A DNA stretch of 64,000 nt, taken from Vibrio ezurae NBRC 102218 (lineage in GTDB: Bacteria > Pseudomonadota > Gammaproteobacteria > Enterobacterales > Vibrionaceae). Both the position numbers and the translations under genes were made by a program. Under the pieces are notes generated by a model. That model saw only the letters and a program-made list of their open reading frames with translations. It did no database searches and was not told the origin of the DNA. Every line of letters starts with the position of its first letter. Position 1 is the first letter of the stretch. Below, piece after piece: positions 46,754 through 58,340 of this stretch. The stretch lies in the NCBI RefSeq assembly GCF_000467185.1, contig NZ_BATM01000007.1:62001-126000 (forward strand), read 5' to 3'.

Positions 46754-47965
46754 ATGAAACGAGTCGTGATCACTGGTATGGGTATTGTTTCCAGTATCGG
46801 TAACAACGTCGAAGAAGTACTAGAGTCTCTAAAAGCTGGCAAATCTGGTATCGAAGCCTCAGAACAATTTAAAGAAAAAGGGCTACGTTCACAGGTTTGG
46901 GGTAGCTTGAAGATCAATCCAGCGGAACACATTGACCGTAAACAAATGCGTTTCATGGGTGATGCTGCGGCGTATGCGTTCATTTCTATGGAGCAAGCAA
47001 TTGCTGATTCTGGTTTGGCTCCTGAGCAGGTGTCTAACGAACGCACGGGTATCGTAGCCGGTTCTGGCGGTGCATCGTCTCTAAACCAAGTGGCAGCAGT
47101 TGATATTCTAAGAGAAAAAAGCGTTAAACGAGTGGGTCCATACATGGTCACTCGTACAATGGGTTCTACTGTATCCGCTTGTTTGGCAACGCCGTTTAAA
47201 ATTAAAGGCGTGAACTACTCAATGAGTTCTGCATGTTCAACTTCAGCTCACTGTATCGGTCACGCGATGGAGCTTATCCAACTTGGCAAACAAGACGTGG
47301 TCTTTGCTGGTGGCGGTGAAGAACTGGACTACAGCATGTCTATGATGTTTGACGCTATGGGCGCACTATCGACTAAATACAACGATGAGCCAACTCGCGC
47401 ATCACGCACTTATGATGCAAACCGTGACGGTTTCGTTATCTCTGGTGGCGGCGGTATGATGGTTATCGAAGAACTAGAGCATGCACTTGCTCGTGGCGCT
47501 AAGATTTACGGTGAACTTGTTGGCTACGGCGCAAACTCAGATGGTCACGACATGGTGGCTCCATCAGGTGAAGGCGCAGTACGTTGTATGAAGATGGCAC
47601 TGCAAAATGTAGATTCTGTGGATTACGTGAACACTCACGGCACATCAACGCCTGTAGGTGATGTGAAAGAGCTTGGCGCTATCCAAGAAGTCTTTGGCGG
47701 TAACAGCCCTGCAATTTCAGCCACTAAAGCGATGACAGGTCACGCACTAGGTGCTGCTGGCGTACACGAAGCGATCTACACCGCATTAATGCTAGAGCAC
47801 GGTTTTGTTGCACCAAGCATCAACATCGAAACGCTAGATGAAGCGGCTGCAGGTCTTGATATCGTGACTGAAAAACGCGACCAAGAACTGAAAACTGTAA
47901 TGTCAAACAGCTTCGGCTTTGGCGGCACTAACGCAACATTGGTATTTAAAAAGTACGAAGGTTAA
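46754..47965 (+). CDS. fabB: FabB, 3-oxoacyl-ACP synthase I
   Basis: A 403-residue condensing enzyme with nucleophile Cys161 in [19 protein letters not shown] (His) and TGHALGAAG (His). It is essential for unsaturated fatty-acid elongation. TAGGAA ribosome site before the start. In E. coli FadR activates fabB; here I see only a weak FadR-like match at about 46690. Confidence 0.96.
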   Translation: MKRVVITGMGIVSSIGNNVEEVLESLKAGKSGIEASEQFKEKGLRSQVWGSLKINPAEHIDRKQMRFMGDAAAYAFISMEQAIADSGLAPEQVSNERTGIVAGSGGASSLNQVAAVDILREKSVKRVGPYMVTRTMGSTVSACLATPFKIKGVNYSMSSACSTSAHCIGHAMELIQLGKQDVVFAGGGEELDYSMSMMFDAMGALSTKYNDEPTRASRTYDANRDGFVISGGGGMMVIEELEHALARGAKIYGELVGYGANSDGHDMVAPSGEGAVRCMKMALQNVDSVDYVNTHGTSTPVGDVKELGAIQEVFGGNSPAISATKAMTGHALGAAGVHEAIYTALMLEHGFVAPSINIETLDEAAAGLDIVTEKRDQELKTVMSNSFGFGGTNATLVFKKYEG

Positions 47966-48007
47966 TCCTTTAGGCTCAATTAAATACAAAAAAGCACATA
48001 AATAATG

Positions 48008-48040
48008 AGACCCGACAGGCATAGCTTGTCGGGTCTTTTG
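48008..48040 (+). terminator. Terminator after fabB
   Basis: AGACCCGACA (48008-48017) and TGTCGGGTCT (48027-48036) form a perfect 10-bp stem followed by TTTTG. Confidence 0.9.
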
Positions 48041-48086
48041 TTTATGATTATTCTGTTACTTATTCAAATCAGCTGAAGTATTACCA

Positions 48087-49220
48087 ATGAAAATCGTAAT
48101 TGATGAAAATATGCCGTATGCCAAAGAACTGTTTGGCAAGTTGGGTGAGGTTGTCGCCTTATCGGGACGCACAATCAGTGCTGACGACTTAGTGGACGTA
48201 GACGCGCTAATGATTCGCTCCGTCACTAAGGTCAATCAAGCATTGCTGGAAAAAGCCAATAAACTGAAATTTGTCGGCACCGCTACCGCAGGATATGACC
48301 ACCTTGATCAGCAAGCCTTACAAAACAAAGGTGTGGCGTACACACATGCACCGGGTTGTAACAAGGTTGGCGTGGCGGAATACGTGATTTCATCGTTAAT
48401 GGTACTGGCTCAGCAACAAGGCTTCTCAATTTTTGATAAAACCGTGGGTATTATCGGTGCTGGGCAGGTAGGCAGTTATCTGGCGAAATGTCTGCAAGGC
48501 ATTGGCATTAAAGTGTTAATTAATGACCCGTTAAAAGAAGCAGAAGGCGACCCACGTCAATTTATACCAGTGAATGAACTGCTTGAGCGCAGTGATGTGA
48601 TTTCTCTGCACACGCCAATTACGCGAGACGGTGAATACCCAACCCATCACTTAATTGATAGCAAGCGTTTACAGGCAATGCGACCTGAGCAGATTTTAAT
48701 TAATGCCGCTCGCGGCCCTGTAGTGGATAACCAAGCCCTAAAACAGCGTTTACAACTAAACGATGGTTTTACCGCGGTATTAGACGTGTTTGAATTTGAG
48801 CCAGAAGTGGACTTAGAGTTATTGCCACTGCTTGCGTTTGCTACTCCGCATGTTGCAGGCTACGGTTTAGAAGGTAAAGCGCGCGGCACAACCATGATCT
48901 TTAATTCATTTTGCCAGCACATTAACAGCCCGTTAGCAGTGGGCGCCGATGAGTTATTGCCGACCGCTCCCGTGCCAAAAATGCATTTATCACGCCAGTG
49001 GGACGAAGCAACACTGCACAACCTCACACAATTGATTTATGATGTGCGCAAAGACGATGCACTGTTTCGCCGCGAAATCGGTAAAACAGGGGCATTTGAT
49101 AAGATGCGTAAAGAGTATTGGGACCGCCGTGAGTATGGTGCGGTGACGCTCACAGGCGATGCGTCTTGTAATTTGCAACCCTTGCAAGAGCTAGGATTTA
49201 AGGTAGAGGTAGGTCAATGA
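48087..49220 (+). CDS. pdxB: PdxB, erythronate-4-phosphate dehydrogenase
   Basis: A 377-residue D-2-hydroxyacid dehydrogenase for pyridoxal phosphate synthesis ([20 protein letters not shown] loop at about 120-136; [10 protein letters not shown]). The C-terminal PdxB dimerisation domain (about 285-375) sets it apart from other family members. It overlaps asd by 4 bases. Confidence 0.94.
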   Translation: MKIVIDENMPYAKELFGKLGEVVALSGRTISADDLVDVDALMIRSVTKVNQALLEKANKLKFVGTATAGYDHLDQQALQNKGVAYTHAPGCNKVGVAEYVISSLMVLAQQQGFSIFDKTVGIIGAGQVGSYLAKCLQGIGIKVLINDPLKEAEGDPRQFIPVNELLERSDVISLHTPITRDGEYPTHHLIDSKRLQAMRPEQILINAARGPVVDNQALKQRLQLNDGFTAVLDVFEFEPEVDLELLPLLAFATPHVAGYGLEGKARGTTMIFNSFCQHINSPLAVGADELLPTAPVPKMHLSRQWDEATLHNLTQLIYDVRKDDALFRREIGKTGAFDKMRKEYWDRREYGAVTLTGDASCNLQPLQELGFKVEVGQ

Positions 49221-50230
49221 GTCAACAATTTAATGTCGCCATTTTAGGCGCAACAGGCGCTGTCGGTGAAACACTTTTAGACGTTCTAAAAGAAAGAGAG
49301 TTTCCGATTGGCGAACTGCATCTACTGGCCAGTGAACGCAGTAAGGGTAAAACTTACCGCTTTGATGGCAAAAGTATTGAAGTACAAGACGTGGCTGAGT
49401 TCGATTGGTCTCAAGTGCACATTGCGCTATTTTCAGCAGGCAGTGAATTGTCTGAAAAATGGGCGCCTATTGCCGCAGACGAAGGCGTAGTGGTTATCGA
49501 CAATACTTCACAGTTCCGTTATGACTACGATGTGCCGCTCGTGGTACCTGAAGTCAACCCTGAAGCCATTGCCGAGTTTCGTAACCGCAACATCATTGCA
49601 AACCCAAACTGTTCTACCATTCAAATGCTAGTGGCATTGAAGCCTATCCATGATGAAGTGGGTATTGAGCGCATTAACGTATCGACTTACCAGTCAGTGG
49701 CGGGTGCGGGTAAAGCAGGCATTGATGAGCTTGCAGGCCAAACGGCGAAGCTATTAAACGGTCGACCTGTAGAAGCGGAAGCGTTCTCACAGCAAATTGC
49801 GTTTAACTGTATTCCACAAATTGATACCTTTATGGACAACGGTTACACCAAAGAAGAGATGAAGATGGTTTGGGAAACCCAGAAAATCTTTAACGACCCT
49901 TCTATCATGGTGAACCCAACGTGTGTTCGTGTGCCTGTATTCTATGGTCATGCTGAAGCAGTACACCTAGAAACGCGTGCCCCGATTGATGCAGAGCAAG
50001 CGGTACAGTTACTTGAGCAAACCGATGGCATTGAAGTGTTCCACGGTCAAGATTTCCCAACTCAAGTTCGTGACGCCGGCGGTAAAGATCATGTCATGGT
50101 AGGACGTATCCGTAATGATATTAGCCATCACAGCGGCCTAAACATGTGGGTTGTCGCGGATAACGTGCGTAAAGGCGCCGCGACTAACGCAGTGCAAATT
50201 GCAGAACTATTGATTCGTGACTACTTTTAA
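49217..50230 (+). CDS. asd: Aspartate-semialdehyde dehydrogenase
   Basis: A 337-residue enzyme of Lys/Met/Thr and diaminopimelate synthesis. The NADP loop GATGAVGE (11-18) and catalytic Cys in NPNCSTIQ (about 130-137) are intact, so it is not the inactive Usg paralogue found at the same place in E. coli. Vibrios often have a second asd elsewhere. Confidence 0.9.
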   Translation: MSQQFNVAILGATGAVGETLLDVLKEREFPIGELHLLASERSKGKTYRFDGKSIEVQDVAEFDWSQVHIALFSAGSELSEKWAPIAADEGVVVIDNTSQFRYDYDVPLVVPEVNPEAIAEFRNRNIIANPNCSTIQMLVALKPIHDEVGIERINVSTYQSVAGAGKAGIDELAGQTAKLLNGRPVEAEAFSQQIAFNCIPQIDTFMDNGYTKEEMKMVWETQKIFNDPSIMVNPTCVRVPVFYGHAEAVHLETRAPIDAEQAVQLLEQTDGIEVFHGQDFPTQVRDAGGKDHVMVGRIRNDISHHSGLNMWVVADNVRKGAATNAVQIAELLIRDYF

Positions 50231-50265
50231 ACAATAAAGCACTTAATTGCGATTCATTGTTTGAA

Positions 50266-50310
50266 GAAAAAGCCATTGGTGAGTTGACTTGCCGATGGCT
50301 TTTTTATTTT
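50266..50310 (+). terminator. Terminator after asd
   Basis: AAAAAGCCAT and ATGGCTTTTTT pair around an 18-base loop that itself contains partial pairing (TGG/CCG); a long T run follows. Confidence 0.8.
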
Positions 50311-50444
50311 TGGTAACTCAAGAACCACTACTTGACCCGTAATCCAATTTTAGGCACATTTTTGAGGTAAATAATCACTCGATAGTTGTCTTTTGCGCAA
50401 AACTTTAGCAAATTAATACTATTCACCGCTTAAGGGAAATCTAG

Positions 50445-52166
50445 TTGCGAACTCAAATGGAATTGTATCGTCGTACTCTTATTATCATCGCGTGTTTGTG
50501 CTTCTCTATCGTGTCGCATGCCGAAGAAATTCGTCTTGTTGGGCCCTCTGGGCAAGTGCAAGCTGTCCCCACTTATGTGGTTCCTGATTTACTCGATGGG
50601 ACAGCGCTGAATCGCGATCAAAATAAATTATCCAGTCAACGTACTTATGGTCCTACCGCCATCAATGAAACCTTGTGGTCAATCGGTCAAACCGTAAGAA
50701 GCAGTGAAAAGCAATCCGTATACAAAGTGATACTGGCTATCTACAAAAATAACTTAGTGGACTTTGAAGATAGAAATATCCATTTGCTTAAGCCGGGCAG
50801 TATCATCACTCTTCCTAGCGACGCTGACATTGACAAGCAAAGTGTTGCAGAAGCCGTACGTTTATTGAAGATTCATGCACAAAAGCCAAGCTATTTGGCG
50901 AAAGTAGCGCAAGATAACGCGCCAACGCAAATTCATGTTCAGGATTTAGGTGCTCGCCAGATCCAACAAAAGCAAATCGAGTTTCTTCAGCAGCAGTTGC
51001 AATCTTCTCAACAAGAGTTCAGCTCATTGCGACAAAATAATCAGGATCTTCTGACAGCGCTAGGCTCTATTCGCACCGATGTTGTACAACTAAAAGGGCA
51101 GTTGGATTTAGAAACTCAACGACGTGCGAACGCTGAGCATATTTTAAAGACGCAAAGTGGTACTAACACTCAGCCTAGTACAACAGCAGGCTCTCATCTA
51201 TTAACCAATGTATGGGTAATAGTGGCATTGTCAGCAGCTGTGACGGCGTTGATCATGTTATTAATCATCAAGATGACGTTGTCCGTCAGACCTGTTCCTC
51301 AAATTGGCAACGATCCTACTGAGCCTAAAGCGCTCAATCCCGCTCCCACCGTGAAAGGCGATAATGATCCTGAAATAGAAAATGTGGAACTGAGTGAGAC
51401 ACTCACTTCCACAGAGCAACCGCAGGAAGTAAGTATCGAAACGCCTTATCAAGTAGAGATACCGCAAAGTACGGTGAATCCCCTAGATAAAGAGTTTGAA
51501 CAAGAGCTGGACAAAATACTGGCGGTAAAAGAGGCTGACTCTGAGGTTTCTGAGTCGTCGCGTGATGACGCATCACTATCGTCACAGGAAGAGGACACCG
51601 ATGAGCCGCAACCTCATTTGCAAGAGGTTGTGAATGTGGTGGACTTGCCAGAATATGGCGAACGAGAAGCCTTAGCGGATGCTAAAAAAGAAGCATTAGC
51701 TTTATTAGCAGAAGACGATATTGATGTCAGCGATATTGCGGATAACACACAGGAAAATGAATCGACTTCCTCGCTTAATGCTGAAGCGCAAACGGTGGCT
51801 GCCAGTGACGAGCTTGCAAACCATGAGGCCGACAGTGAGGAAGAGAGTGCTGAACCAGCGTCCACGCCGTATAAGTCCATTGACGAGGTTATTGCTGAGG
51901 CGGATGCCGAGCCTATCACCAATGTGGATGATGAAGAGCTTGATCTGCGAGTGGGGCTAGAAGAGTTTCCGGACGTGATTGGTAAAGTTGAGCTTAAAGA
52001 CGTCGATGTTGAAGGGGAGTTGTCCAGTCAAATTGACTTGGCATCTGTGTATATACAGATGAATGATATGACCCACGCCAGTAAGCTATTGCGTGATGTG
52101 ATTAAAAAGGGCAACGATCATCAACAGCAACGTGCGCAAAAGCTGCTAGATTCAATTCATTCTTAA
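50445..52166 (+). CDS. FimV/HubP-like polar landmark protein, short form
   Basis: A 573-residue protein with a signal peptide (1-26), a LysM-type peptidoglycan-binding part (about 65-130, INETLWSIGQ, LKPGSIITLP), a coiled coil (about 175-235), a membrane helix (about 254-278), a strongly acidic region (300-510) and the C-terminal FimV helix pair (about 525-570). HubP recruits ParA-type ATPases to the cell pole. The start is TTG at 50445 (AAGGGA 7 bases upstream); ATG at 50457 is 19 bases away. At 573 residues it is much shorter than the well-known V. cholerae HubP, because the acidic repeat array is reduced. Confidence 0.85.
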   Translation: MRTQMELYRRTLIIIACLCFSIVSHAEEIRLVGPSGQVQAVPTYVVPDLLDGTALNRDQNKLSSQRTYGPTAINETLWSIGQTVRSSEKQSVYKVILAIYKNNLVDFEDRNIHLLKPGSIITLPSDADIDKQSVAEAVRLLKIHAQKPSYLAKVAQDNAPTQIHVQDLGARQIQQKQIEFLQQQLQSSQQEFSSLRQNNQDLLTALGSIRTDVVQLKGQLDLETQRRANAEHILKTQSGTNTQPSTTAGSHLLTNVWVIVALSAAVTALIMLLIIKMTLSVRPVPQIGNDPTEPKALNPAPTVKGDNDPEIENVELSETLTSTEQPQEVSIETPYQVEIPQSTVNPLDKEFEQELDKILAVKEADSEVSESSRDDASLSSQEEDTDEPQPHLQEVVNVVDLPEYGEREALADAKKEALALLAEDDIDVSDIADNTQENESTSSLNAEAQTVAASDELANHEADSEEESAEPASTPYKSIDEVIAEADAEPITNVDDEELDLRVGLEEFPDVIGKVELKDVDVEGELSSQIDLASVYIQMNDMTHASKLLRDVIKKGNDHQQQRAQKLLDSIHS

Positions 52167-52234
52167 TAAGAAATTGAGACCCTTAAAGGCTTCGTTTATA
52201 CTGCCGAGCCTAATTTCTAACTGGATTATTTCTG

Positions 52235-53020
52235 ATGAGAATCGCACTTGGCATCGAATACGATGGTGCAAAATACTATGGCTGGCAAAGACAAAACGAT
52301 TTTGACTCTGTTCAGGGGCGTTTAGAGAAAGCACTATCGATAGTAGCGAATCATCCAGTAGAGGTTCAATGCGCAGGCCGCACTGATGCTGGTGTACACG
52401 GTACGGGGCAGGTGGTGCATTTTGATACCACGGCGTCTCGCAAAATGCTGGCGTGGCAAATGGGTGTGAATGCCAATATGCCCAGTGACATCGCCGTACG
52501 TTGGGCAACCGAAGTTTCTGATGAGTTTCATGCCCGCTTTAGCGCAACCGCCAGACGTTATCGCTACATTATTTACAACCATTCGTTACGCCCTGCTATC
52601 TTAGCCAAAGGCGTCAGCCATTATCACGGCGACCTTGATGTTGAGAAAATGCATCAAGCAGCGCAATCTCTGCTAGGTGAGAACGACTTTAGTTCATTTA
52701 GAGCGGCTCACTGTCAATCACTGAGCCCATTTCGTAATATGATGCACATAGAAGTCACGCGTCATAGTCAATATATAGTGGTGGATATTAAGGCAAATGC
52801 TTTTGTGCATCACATGGTTCGCAATATTGTTGGCAGCTTGCTGGTGGTGGGACGTGGTGAGCAACCTGTCGAGTGGATAGGCTGGTTATTGGCACAAAAA
52901 AATCGTTCATTAGCGGGCGCAACGGCAAAAGCGCATGGGCTGTATTTAGTCAGAGTGGATTATCCTGATGAATTCGCTATACCAGAGTTTCCTATGGGAC
53001 CCTTGTTTTTACCTGAATAA
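52235..53020 (+). CDS. truA: TruA, tRNA pseudouridine synthase
   Basis: A 261-residue enzyme that makes pseudouridine 38-40 in tRNA. The catalytic Asp51 is in GRTDAGVH. A normal length, no oddities. Confidence 0.95.
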   Translation: MRIALGIEYDGAKYYGWQRQNDFDSVQGRLEKALSIVANHPVEVQCAGRTDAGVHGTGQVVHFDTTASRKMLAWQMGVNANMPSDIAVRWATEVSDEFHARFSATARRYRYIIYNHSLRPAILAKGVSHYHGDLDVEKMHQAAQSLLGENDFSSFRAAHCQSLSPFRNMMHIEVTRHSQYIVVDIKANAFVHHMVRNIVGSLLVVGRGEQPVEWIGWLLAQKNRSLAGATAKAHGLYLVRVDYPDEFAIPEFPMGPLFLPE

Positions 53021-53030
53021 ATGTGATGAA

Positions 53031-53052
53031 AGGCTAAATTAGCCTCAATTTT
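53031..53052 (+). terminator. Weak terminator after truA
   Basis: AGGCTAA, one base, TTAGCCT, then CAATTTTG. Confidence 0.45.
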
Positions 53053-53194
53053 GCGTCATTTTATTGTCATAATTAAGTATTAAGGGATAGGTACAACCAG
53101 TTTTTTATCTACACTTGAGTAGATCTATGGTTTAATCCTTGCAAATTATCAACCTCTTGCCTTTGGGGCGAGAGCTTAATGAAAAAGGTCTTTC

Positions 53195-54118
53195 ATGAGT
53201 TGGCTTGAGAAGATTTTCAATAAAAGCAGTATTTCACCGTCTCGCAAGGCGAATGTTCCAGAAGGTGTATGGACGAAATGTACCTCTTGTGAACAAGTTT
53301 TGTACCAAGCTGAGCTACAGCGTAATCTAGAAGTATGTCCTAAATGTGATCATCACATGCGTATTTCTGCTCGCATGCGCCTTGACAGCTTTTTAGATGC
53401 AGACGGCCGTGAAGAACTAGGCGCCGAATTAGAGCCTAAAGATAAATTAAAATTTAAAGATACCAAACGTTACAAAGATCGTATTACGGCTTATCAAAAG
53501 AGCAGTGGCGAAAAAGACGCCTTGATTGCGATGAAAGGAACGTTAAACGACATGCCTATCGTGGCGTGTGCGATGGAATTTAAGTTCATGGGCGGATCTA
53601 TGGGTTCGGTTGTGGGTGCACGTTTTGTTCGTGCGGTAGATGCTGCCATCGAAAACAACTGTGGCATGGTGTGTTTCTCTGCCAGTGGTGGTGCGCGCAT
53701 GCAAGAGGCGTTAATGTCTTTGATGCAAATGGCTAAAACCAGTGCTGCACTAGAGCGCCTTTCTAAGAAAGGTCTACCGTTTATCTCAGTAATGACCGAT
53801 CCGACTATGGGTGGCGTTTCAGCAAGTTTTGCTATGTTAGGTGACATCAATATTGGTGAACCTCGCGCGGTTATCGGTTTTGCGGGTCGTCGCGTTATCG
53901 AACAAACGGTTCGTGAAGACTTACCTGAAGGCTTCCAAACCAGTGAGTTCTTACTTGAGCATGGTGCAATCGATATGATTGTTGACCGTCGCGAAATGCG
54001 TCAGTGTGTCGGAAACTTAGTGGCAAAAATGACTAATTATCCAACACCGGTTGCGACTTCTGGGCACAAAGGCTCAAAAGAGGCTCAATACGAAGTACCC
54101 GTAGCGCCAGAAAAATAG
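53195..54118 (+). CDS. accD: AccD, acetyl-CoA carboxylase carboxyltransferase beta subunit
   Basis: A 307-residue protein. The N-terminal zinc ribbon has C29, C32, C48 and C51; the carboxyltransferase core follows ([34 protein letters not shown]). It works with AccA to make malonyl-CoA. A ribosome site GAAAAAGG lies before the start. Confidence 0.95.
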   Translation: MSWLEKIFNKSSISPSRKANVPEGVWTKCTSCEQVLYQAELQRNLEVCPKCDHHMRISARMRLDSFLDADGREELGAELEPKDKLKFKDTKRYKDRITAYQKSSGEKDALIAMKGTLNDMPIVACAMEFKFMGGSMGSVVGARFVRAVDAAIENNCGMVCFSASGGARMQEALMSLMQMAKTSAALERLSKKGLPFISVMTDPTMGGVSASFAMLGDINIGEPRAVIGFAGRRVIEQTVREDLPEGFQTSEFLLEHGAIDMIVDRREMRQCVGNLVAKMTNYPTPVATSGHKGSKEAQYEVPVAPEK

Positions 54119-54159
54119 TACAGTACTCATTATCTACAGTTTTAGCGTTTAATAGATTG

Positions 54160-55434
54160 ATGAGTTCATATATCCCACAAGCCACATCATCCCTTAAGGT
54201 GTGGCTTGATTATTTACAGTCCATTCATACCAGTGCTATCGATCTTGGTCTTGATCGCATTTCTCAAGTTGCTCAAAAAGCGACTCCAAGCTTAACTAAG
54301 CCAGCGCCCAAAGTGATCACCGTTGCCGGTACTAATGGCAAGGGCTCTACTTGCGCCATAATGGAAGCCATATTGCTCGATGCGGGTTACAGCGTCGGCG
54401 TTTATAGCTCACCTCATTTAATTCGTTATAACGAACGTGTGCGTATTAACGGGCAAGAGTTGGATGATGAGCAGCATGTCTCGGCCTTTTGCGCTATCGA
54501 AGCTCTGCGCGGCGAGATTAGCTTAAGTTTCTTTGAGTACGCGACATTAGCGGCTTTGCATTTGTTCCAAGAGCAAAAAGTGGATGTAGTACTGCTTGAA
54601 GTGGGGTTAGGCGGACGCTTAGATGCCACCAACATCGTTGATCACGACGTCAGTGTGATCACCAGTTTAGCCATTGATCATGTGGATTGGCTCGGCGATG
54701 ACATTAATGTGATTGGCTATGAAAAGGCGGGCATTTTCCGTGCAGGTAAACCCGCGATTTGTGGTCAACCCGATGCGCCGATGACCGTTGCGGCTCACGC
54801 TGATGATATTGGCGCAAAACTATACCAAGTGGGTTATCAGTATTCGTACCAAGAGCAAGGTGCGCAGTGGGATTGGCAGTCAGGCAGTTTTGACGTGAAA
54901 GACTTACCCAAACCAAACCTGCCGTTAGCAAACGCTGCAACCGCATTGATGGCTCTAGGTGTATCCGAGTTAGACCTGACTGACGTCAATATCGTGAATG
55001 GATTGAAAAACGCCCAACTGGCAGGAAGAATGCAGTTTTTGTCACAACAGCCAACCGTGATTTTGGATGTGGCGCATAATCCACATTCTGCGCAGTATCT
55101 GGTTGCTCAATTACAGCAACGTTACCCACAAAAGAAAATTCGCGCTGTGATTGGTATGTTGCATGATAAAGACGTGGCATCGACGCTAGATGTATTATCG
55201 GGTTGTACTGAGCATTGGTATCCTGCATCTCTTGAGGGCCCACGCGCCGCATCGGCACAAGAGTTATGTCAATACCTTGCTCAAGGCACCCAAGCTTATG
55301 ATAACCCTGTCGCGGCCTTTGAACAGGCCCTGAGCGATGCTGACAAAGACGACATTGTCGTTGTTATGGGTTCATTTTTTACCGTAGGGGCCGTGTTAGA
55401 GCACTGGCAAACAAGGAGAAACAATGGCGAGTAA
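54160..55434 (+). CDS. folC: FolC, dihydrofolate/folylpolyglutamate synthase
   Basis: A 424-residue Mur-ligase-type enzyme with the P-loop GTNGKGST (about 55-62) and LEVGLGGRLDATN. It adds Glu to dihydropteroate and folates. The start is ATG 54160; the TTG one codon earlier is unneeded. It overlaps dedD by 11 bases. Confidence 0.94.
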   Translation: MSSYIPQATSSLKVWLDYLQSIHTSAIDLGLDRISQVAQKATPSLTKPAPKVITVAGTNGKGSTCAIMEAILLDAGYSVGVYSSPHLIRYNERVRINGQELDDEQHVSAFCAIEALRGEISLSFFEYATLAALHLFQEQKVDVVLLEVGLGGRLDATNIVDHDVSVITSLAIDHVDWLGDDINVIGYEKAGIFRAGKPAICGQPDAPMTVAAHADDIGAKLYQVGYQYSYQEQGAQWDWQSGSFDVKDLPKPNLPLANAATALMALGVSELDLTDVNIVNGLKNAQLAGRMQFLSQQPTVILDVAHNPHSAQYLVAQLQQRYPQKKIRAVIGMLHDKDVASTLDVLSGCTEHWYPASLEGPRAASAQELCQYLAQGTQAYDNPVAAFEQALSDADKDDIVVVMGSFFTVGAVLEHWQTRRNNGE

Positions 55435-56050
55435 ATTTCAAAGTCGCTTAGTCGGAACCATAGTATTGGTTGCTGTAGGGGTAATTGTACTTCCTGATAT
55501 ATTGGACGGTGAAAAATCGCACTATCAAGAAGAAACGGTCGCCATTCCTATCAAGCCTCAGCTTGAATCAGAAGTCGAATCATTTGCAGTGCTTGATCCT
55601 GTCGAAGAAGACGTATCTTTACCACCAGAGCCTGTAGAGGAAGTGATTCCTGAGCACAATGCGAAGCATAAAGCTGAGCCGGTGAAGCACGAAGCCAAAG
55701 CCACTCACTCGCATGCGACGGCGCCCAAACACGAAGTGAAGCATACCACCACACACAAAAAAGAAGTGGTGAAAGTGAAAGAAGCTAAAGTCGTGGAGCG
55801 CAATCATTATCAAGACAGTGCTTGGATTATTCAGCTTGTCTCACTAAGAAATGCTGAAAACGCTGAGAAGATGGCAAAAGATCTGCAAAAAAGCGGTTAT
55901 CGAGCCAGTGTGGTGAAAGCGAATAACTTTTATCGCGTGATTGTAGGGCCAGATGTTTCTCGTTCAAAACTGGAAGCGGAACTGCCGAAACTAAATAAAC
56001 TGCTTGGCGCAAATGGTCAGATTCAGACATTTAAGCCACTAAAACCATAA
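55424..56050 (+). CDS. dedD: DedD, SPOR-domain cell-division protein
   Basis: A 208-residue bitopic protein with a membrane helix (about 8-28), a Lys/His/Glu-rich linker and a C-terminal SPOR domain (about 128-203). It acts at the division septum. Its start is inside folC. Confidence 0.9.
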   Translation: MASKFQSRLVGTIVLVAVGVIVLPDILDGEKSHYQEETVAIPIKPQLESEVESFAVLDPVEEDVSLPPEPVEEVIPEHNAKHKAEPVKHEAKATHSHATAPKHEVKHTTTHKKEVVKVKEAKVVERNHYQDSAWIIQLVSLRNAENAEKMAKDLQKSGYRASVVKANNFYRVIVGPDVSRSKLEAELPKLNKLLGANGQIQTFKPLKP

Positions 56051-56065
56051 AGAAAACGTTTGCGT
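56050..56065 (+). promoter_or_regulatory. PurR operator of cvpA-purF
   Basis: AAGAAAACGTTTGCGT matches 14 of 16 positions of the PurR palindrome ACGCAAACGTTTGCGT. Position, 49 bases before cvpA, fits repression of the cvpA-purF operon by purines. Confidence 0.8.
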
Positions 56066-56113
56066 CGCGCATTTTTCTGTTAGAATGCGCGCCAGCATGA
56101 GGAAGTAAAGCTC

Positions 56114-56611
56114 ATGAATTGGATAGATTTTACTATTTTAGGTGTGATCGGCTTATCTGCGCTGATCAGCTTGGTACGAGGTTTTGTTAAGGAAGCCCTG
56201 TCTTTAGTGATTTGGTTTGGCGCCTTTTTTATTGCCAGCCAATATTACACAAAACTCGCGGTGTACTTTACAAACATCCAAGACAATATGATTCGAAATG
56301 GAGCTGCGGTAGCCGCTTTGTTTGTTGCAACATTGGTTGTTGGTGCTGTAATCAATTACACCATCGCTCAATTAGTGCAAAAGACCGGTTTGTCAGGAAC
56401 AGATCGCGTGCTTGGAGTTGTATTTGGTACTTTACGTGGCGTACTTATCGTCGCTGCCGTACTGTTCTTTATGGATGCATTCACCAGTCTTTCAAATGCC
56501 GACTGGTGGCGCCAATCGCAGTTGATCCCAGAGTTTAGTCGTCTGATCGCACCGTTTTTCGAACATCTTAAAGAAACGTCAAGCTTTTTATCCGGCGTGG
56601 GTAAAGCTTAA
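56114..56611 (+). CDS. cvpA: CvpA family membrane protein
   Basis: A 165-residue membrane protein with four helices and the CvpA signature FTILGVIGLSALISLVRGF and GTDRVLGVVFGTLRG. It is linked to colicin V production and envelope homeostasis. AGGAAG precedes the start. It is the first gene of the PurR-controlled operon. Confidence 0.93.
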   Translation: MNWIDFTILGVIGLSALISLVRGFVKEALSLVIWFGAFFIASQYYTKLAVYFTNIQDNMIRNGAAVAALFVATLVVGAVINYTIAQLVQKTGLSGTDRVLGVVFGTLRGVLIVAAVLFFMDAFTSLSNADWWRQSQLIPEFSRLIAPFFEHLKETSSFLSGVGKA

Positions 56612-56632
56612 ACCAATACTGAGGGTTTAGAC

Positions 56633-58150
56633 ATGTGTGGTATTGTTGGAATTGTAGGCACAACTCCTGTTAATCAATCGATTTATGATGCGCTTACGGT
56701 TTTGCAGCATCGTGGCCAAGATGCAGCGGGTATTGTTACCATAAATAGCAATCGTTTTCGTCTACGTAAAGCGAACGGCTTGGTTAAGGATGTGTTTGAA
56801 GTAAAACACATGCAACGCTTACAAGGTAACGTGGGAATTGGGCATGTTCGCTACCCAACCGCAGGAAGCTCAAGTGCTTCAGAAGCTCAACCTTTCTACG
56901 TAAACTCACCTTTTGGTATTACGCTCGCGCACAACGGTAACCTTACCAACGCTGCCGAAGTGCGTCAGAACCTATTTGAGAAAGACCGTCGTCATGTAAA
57001 CACCACTTCTGATTCAGAAGTACTATTGAATGTATTGGCTCATAACATCGATATGACCAAAACCTTTAATATTACTGAGAAAGACGTGTTTGATGCGGTA
57101 GAGCGTGTACATCAAACCATTCGTGGTGCGTACGCGGTTACGGCAATGATCATTGGTCACGGCATGGTGGCTTTCCGCGATCCAAACGGCATTCGTCCTC
57201 TTTGTTTAGGCAAACGTGAAGTTGAAGGCGCTACTGAATACATGGTAGCTTCTGAGTCTGTAGCACTCGATGCGGTAGGCTTTGACTTCATGCGTGATGT
57301 GGCCCCTGGTGAAGCGGTTTACATTACCTTTGATGGTCAGCTGTACACACAGCAATGTGCGCACAACCCTCAATTGAATCCATGTATCTTTGAATTCGTT
57401 TACTTTGCTCGTCCAGATTCATTTATCGACAAGATTTCTGTATACAGTGCTCGCGTTGAAATGGGTAACAAATTGGGTGAGAAAATCAAACGTGAATGGA
57501 GTGATTTGGATATCGATGTGGTTATCCCAATCCCTGAAACATCGTGTGATATCGCACTGCAAATTGCGCAAATCATTGATAAGCCATACCGCCAAGGTTT
57601 TGTGAAAAACCGTTATGTTGGCCGTACCTTTATCATGCCAGGTCAGCAACAACGTAAGAAATCAGTACGTCGTAAGCTCAATGCTATCCGCTCTGAGTTT
57701 AAAGGCAAAAACGTATTACTTGTTGATGACTCTATTGTTCGCGGTACAACGTCTGAGCAAATCATCGAAATGGCGCGTGATTCTGGTGCAAACAAGGTTT
57801 ACATCGTATCAGCGGCTCCTGAGGTTCGTTTCCCGAACGTATATGGCATCGACATGCCAAGTGCTAACGAATTAATTGCGCACGGACGTGAAGTAGACGA
57901 AATCTCGGCACTGATCGGCGCTGATGGCCTGATGTTCCAATCCATTGAAGATTTAGTCTCAGCGGTTGGTCTAGGTAACCCTGATATCAATACCTTTGAA
58001 ACATCGGTATTTAGCGGTCAATATGTGACTGGTGATGTGGATCAGAAGTATCTGGATTTCCTAGATTCACTTCGTTCAGATGATGCCAAACTTGAGCAAA
58101 ACATTGCCCAAGATCTTGCTAACTTGGAAATGTATAACGAAGGCGCTTAA
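56633..58150 (+). CDS. purF: PurF, amidophosphoribosyltransferase
   Basis: A 505-residue enzyme of the first committed step in purine synthesis. The N-terminal glutamine amidotransferase starts with MCGIVGIVG (Cys2 is the nucleophile after Met removal), and the PRPP loop is [14 protein letters not shown] (about 362-375). Last gene of the cvpA-purF operon. Confidence 0.96.
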   Translation: MCGIVGIVGTTPVNQSIYDALTVLQHRGQDAAGIVTINSNRFRLRKANGLVKDVFEVKHMQRLQGNVGIGHVRYPTAGSSSASEAQPFYVNSPFGITLAHNGNLTNAAEVRQNLFEKDRRHVNTTSDSEVLLNVLAHNIDMTKTFNITEKDVFDAVERVHQTIRGAYAVTAMIIGHGMVAFRDPNGIRPLCLGKREVEGATEYMVASESVALDAVGFDFMRDVAPGEAVYITFDGQLYTQQCAHNPQLNPCIFEFVYFARPDSFIDKISVYSARVEMGNKLGEKIKREWSDLDIDVVIPIPETSCDIALQIAQIIDKPYRQGFVKNRYVGRTFIMPGQQQRKKSVRRKLNAIRSEFKGKNVLLVDDSIVRGTTSEQIIEMARDSGANKVYIVSAAPEVRFPNVYGIDMPSANELIAHGREVDEISALIGADGLMFQSIEDLVSAVGLGNPDINTFETSVFSGQYVTGDVDQKYLDFLDSLRSDDAKLEQNIAQDLANLEMYNEGA

Positions 58151-58193
58151 GCTCTTTCGCTTTCTAATTCTAAGTATTCGCAAACAGAATCAT

Positions 58194-58223
58194 AAACCAG
58201 TGGCTTAGGCTGCTGGTTTTTTT
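58194..58223 (+). terminator. Terminator after purF
   Basis: AAACCAG and CTGGTTT pair around a 12-base loop, followed by more T. Confidence 0.65.
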
Positions 58224-58247
58224 ATGTTTGATAGAATGACTGATAAC

Positions 58248-58284
58248 AAAAAGGCTCAGCAATTGTGCATTGCTGAGCCTTTTT
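58248..58284. terminator. Bidirectional terminator between purF and the LysR gene
   Basis: Perfect 16-bp arms (58248-58263 and 58269-58284) around TGTGC, with A and T runs at the two ends. Confidence 0.92.
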
Positions 58285-58340
58285 ATATCAGTGGTGATTC
58301 AATATCAGCTGCGATGGAGATGGAACTTCATCGCGGACAA

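Noticed and set aside
49217-50230. Usg, the inactive asd paralogue found beside truA in E. coli
   Set aside because: The catalytic Cys motif NPNCSTIQ and the NADP loop are intact, so a working aspartate-semialdehyde dehydrogenase is more likely.
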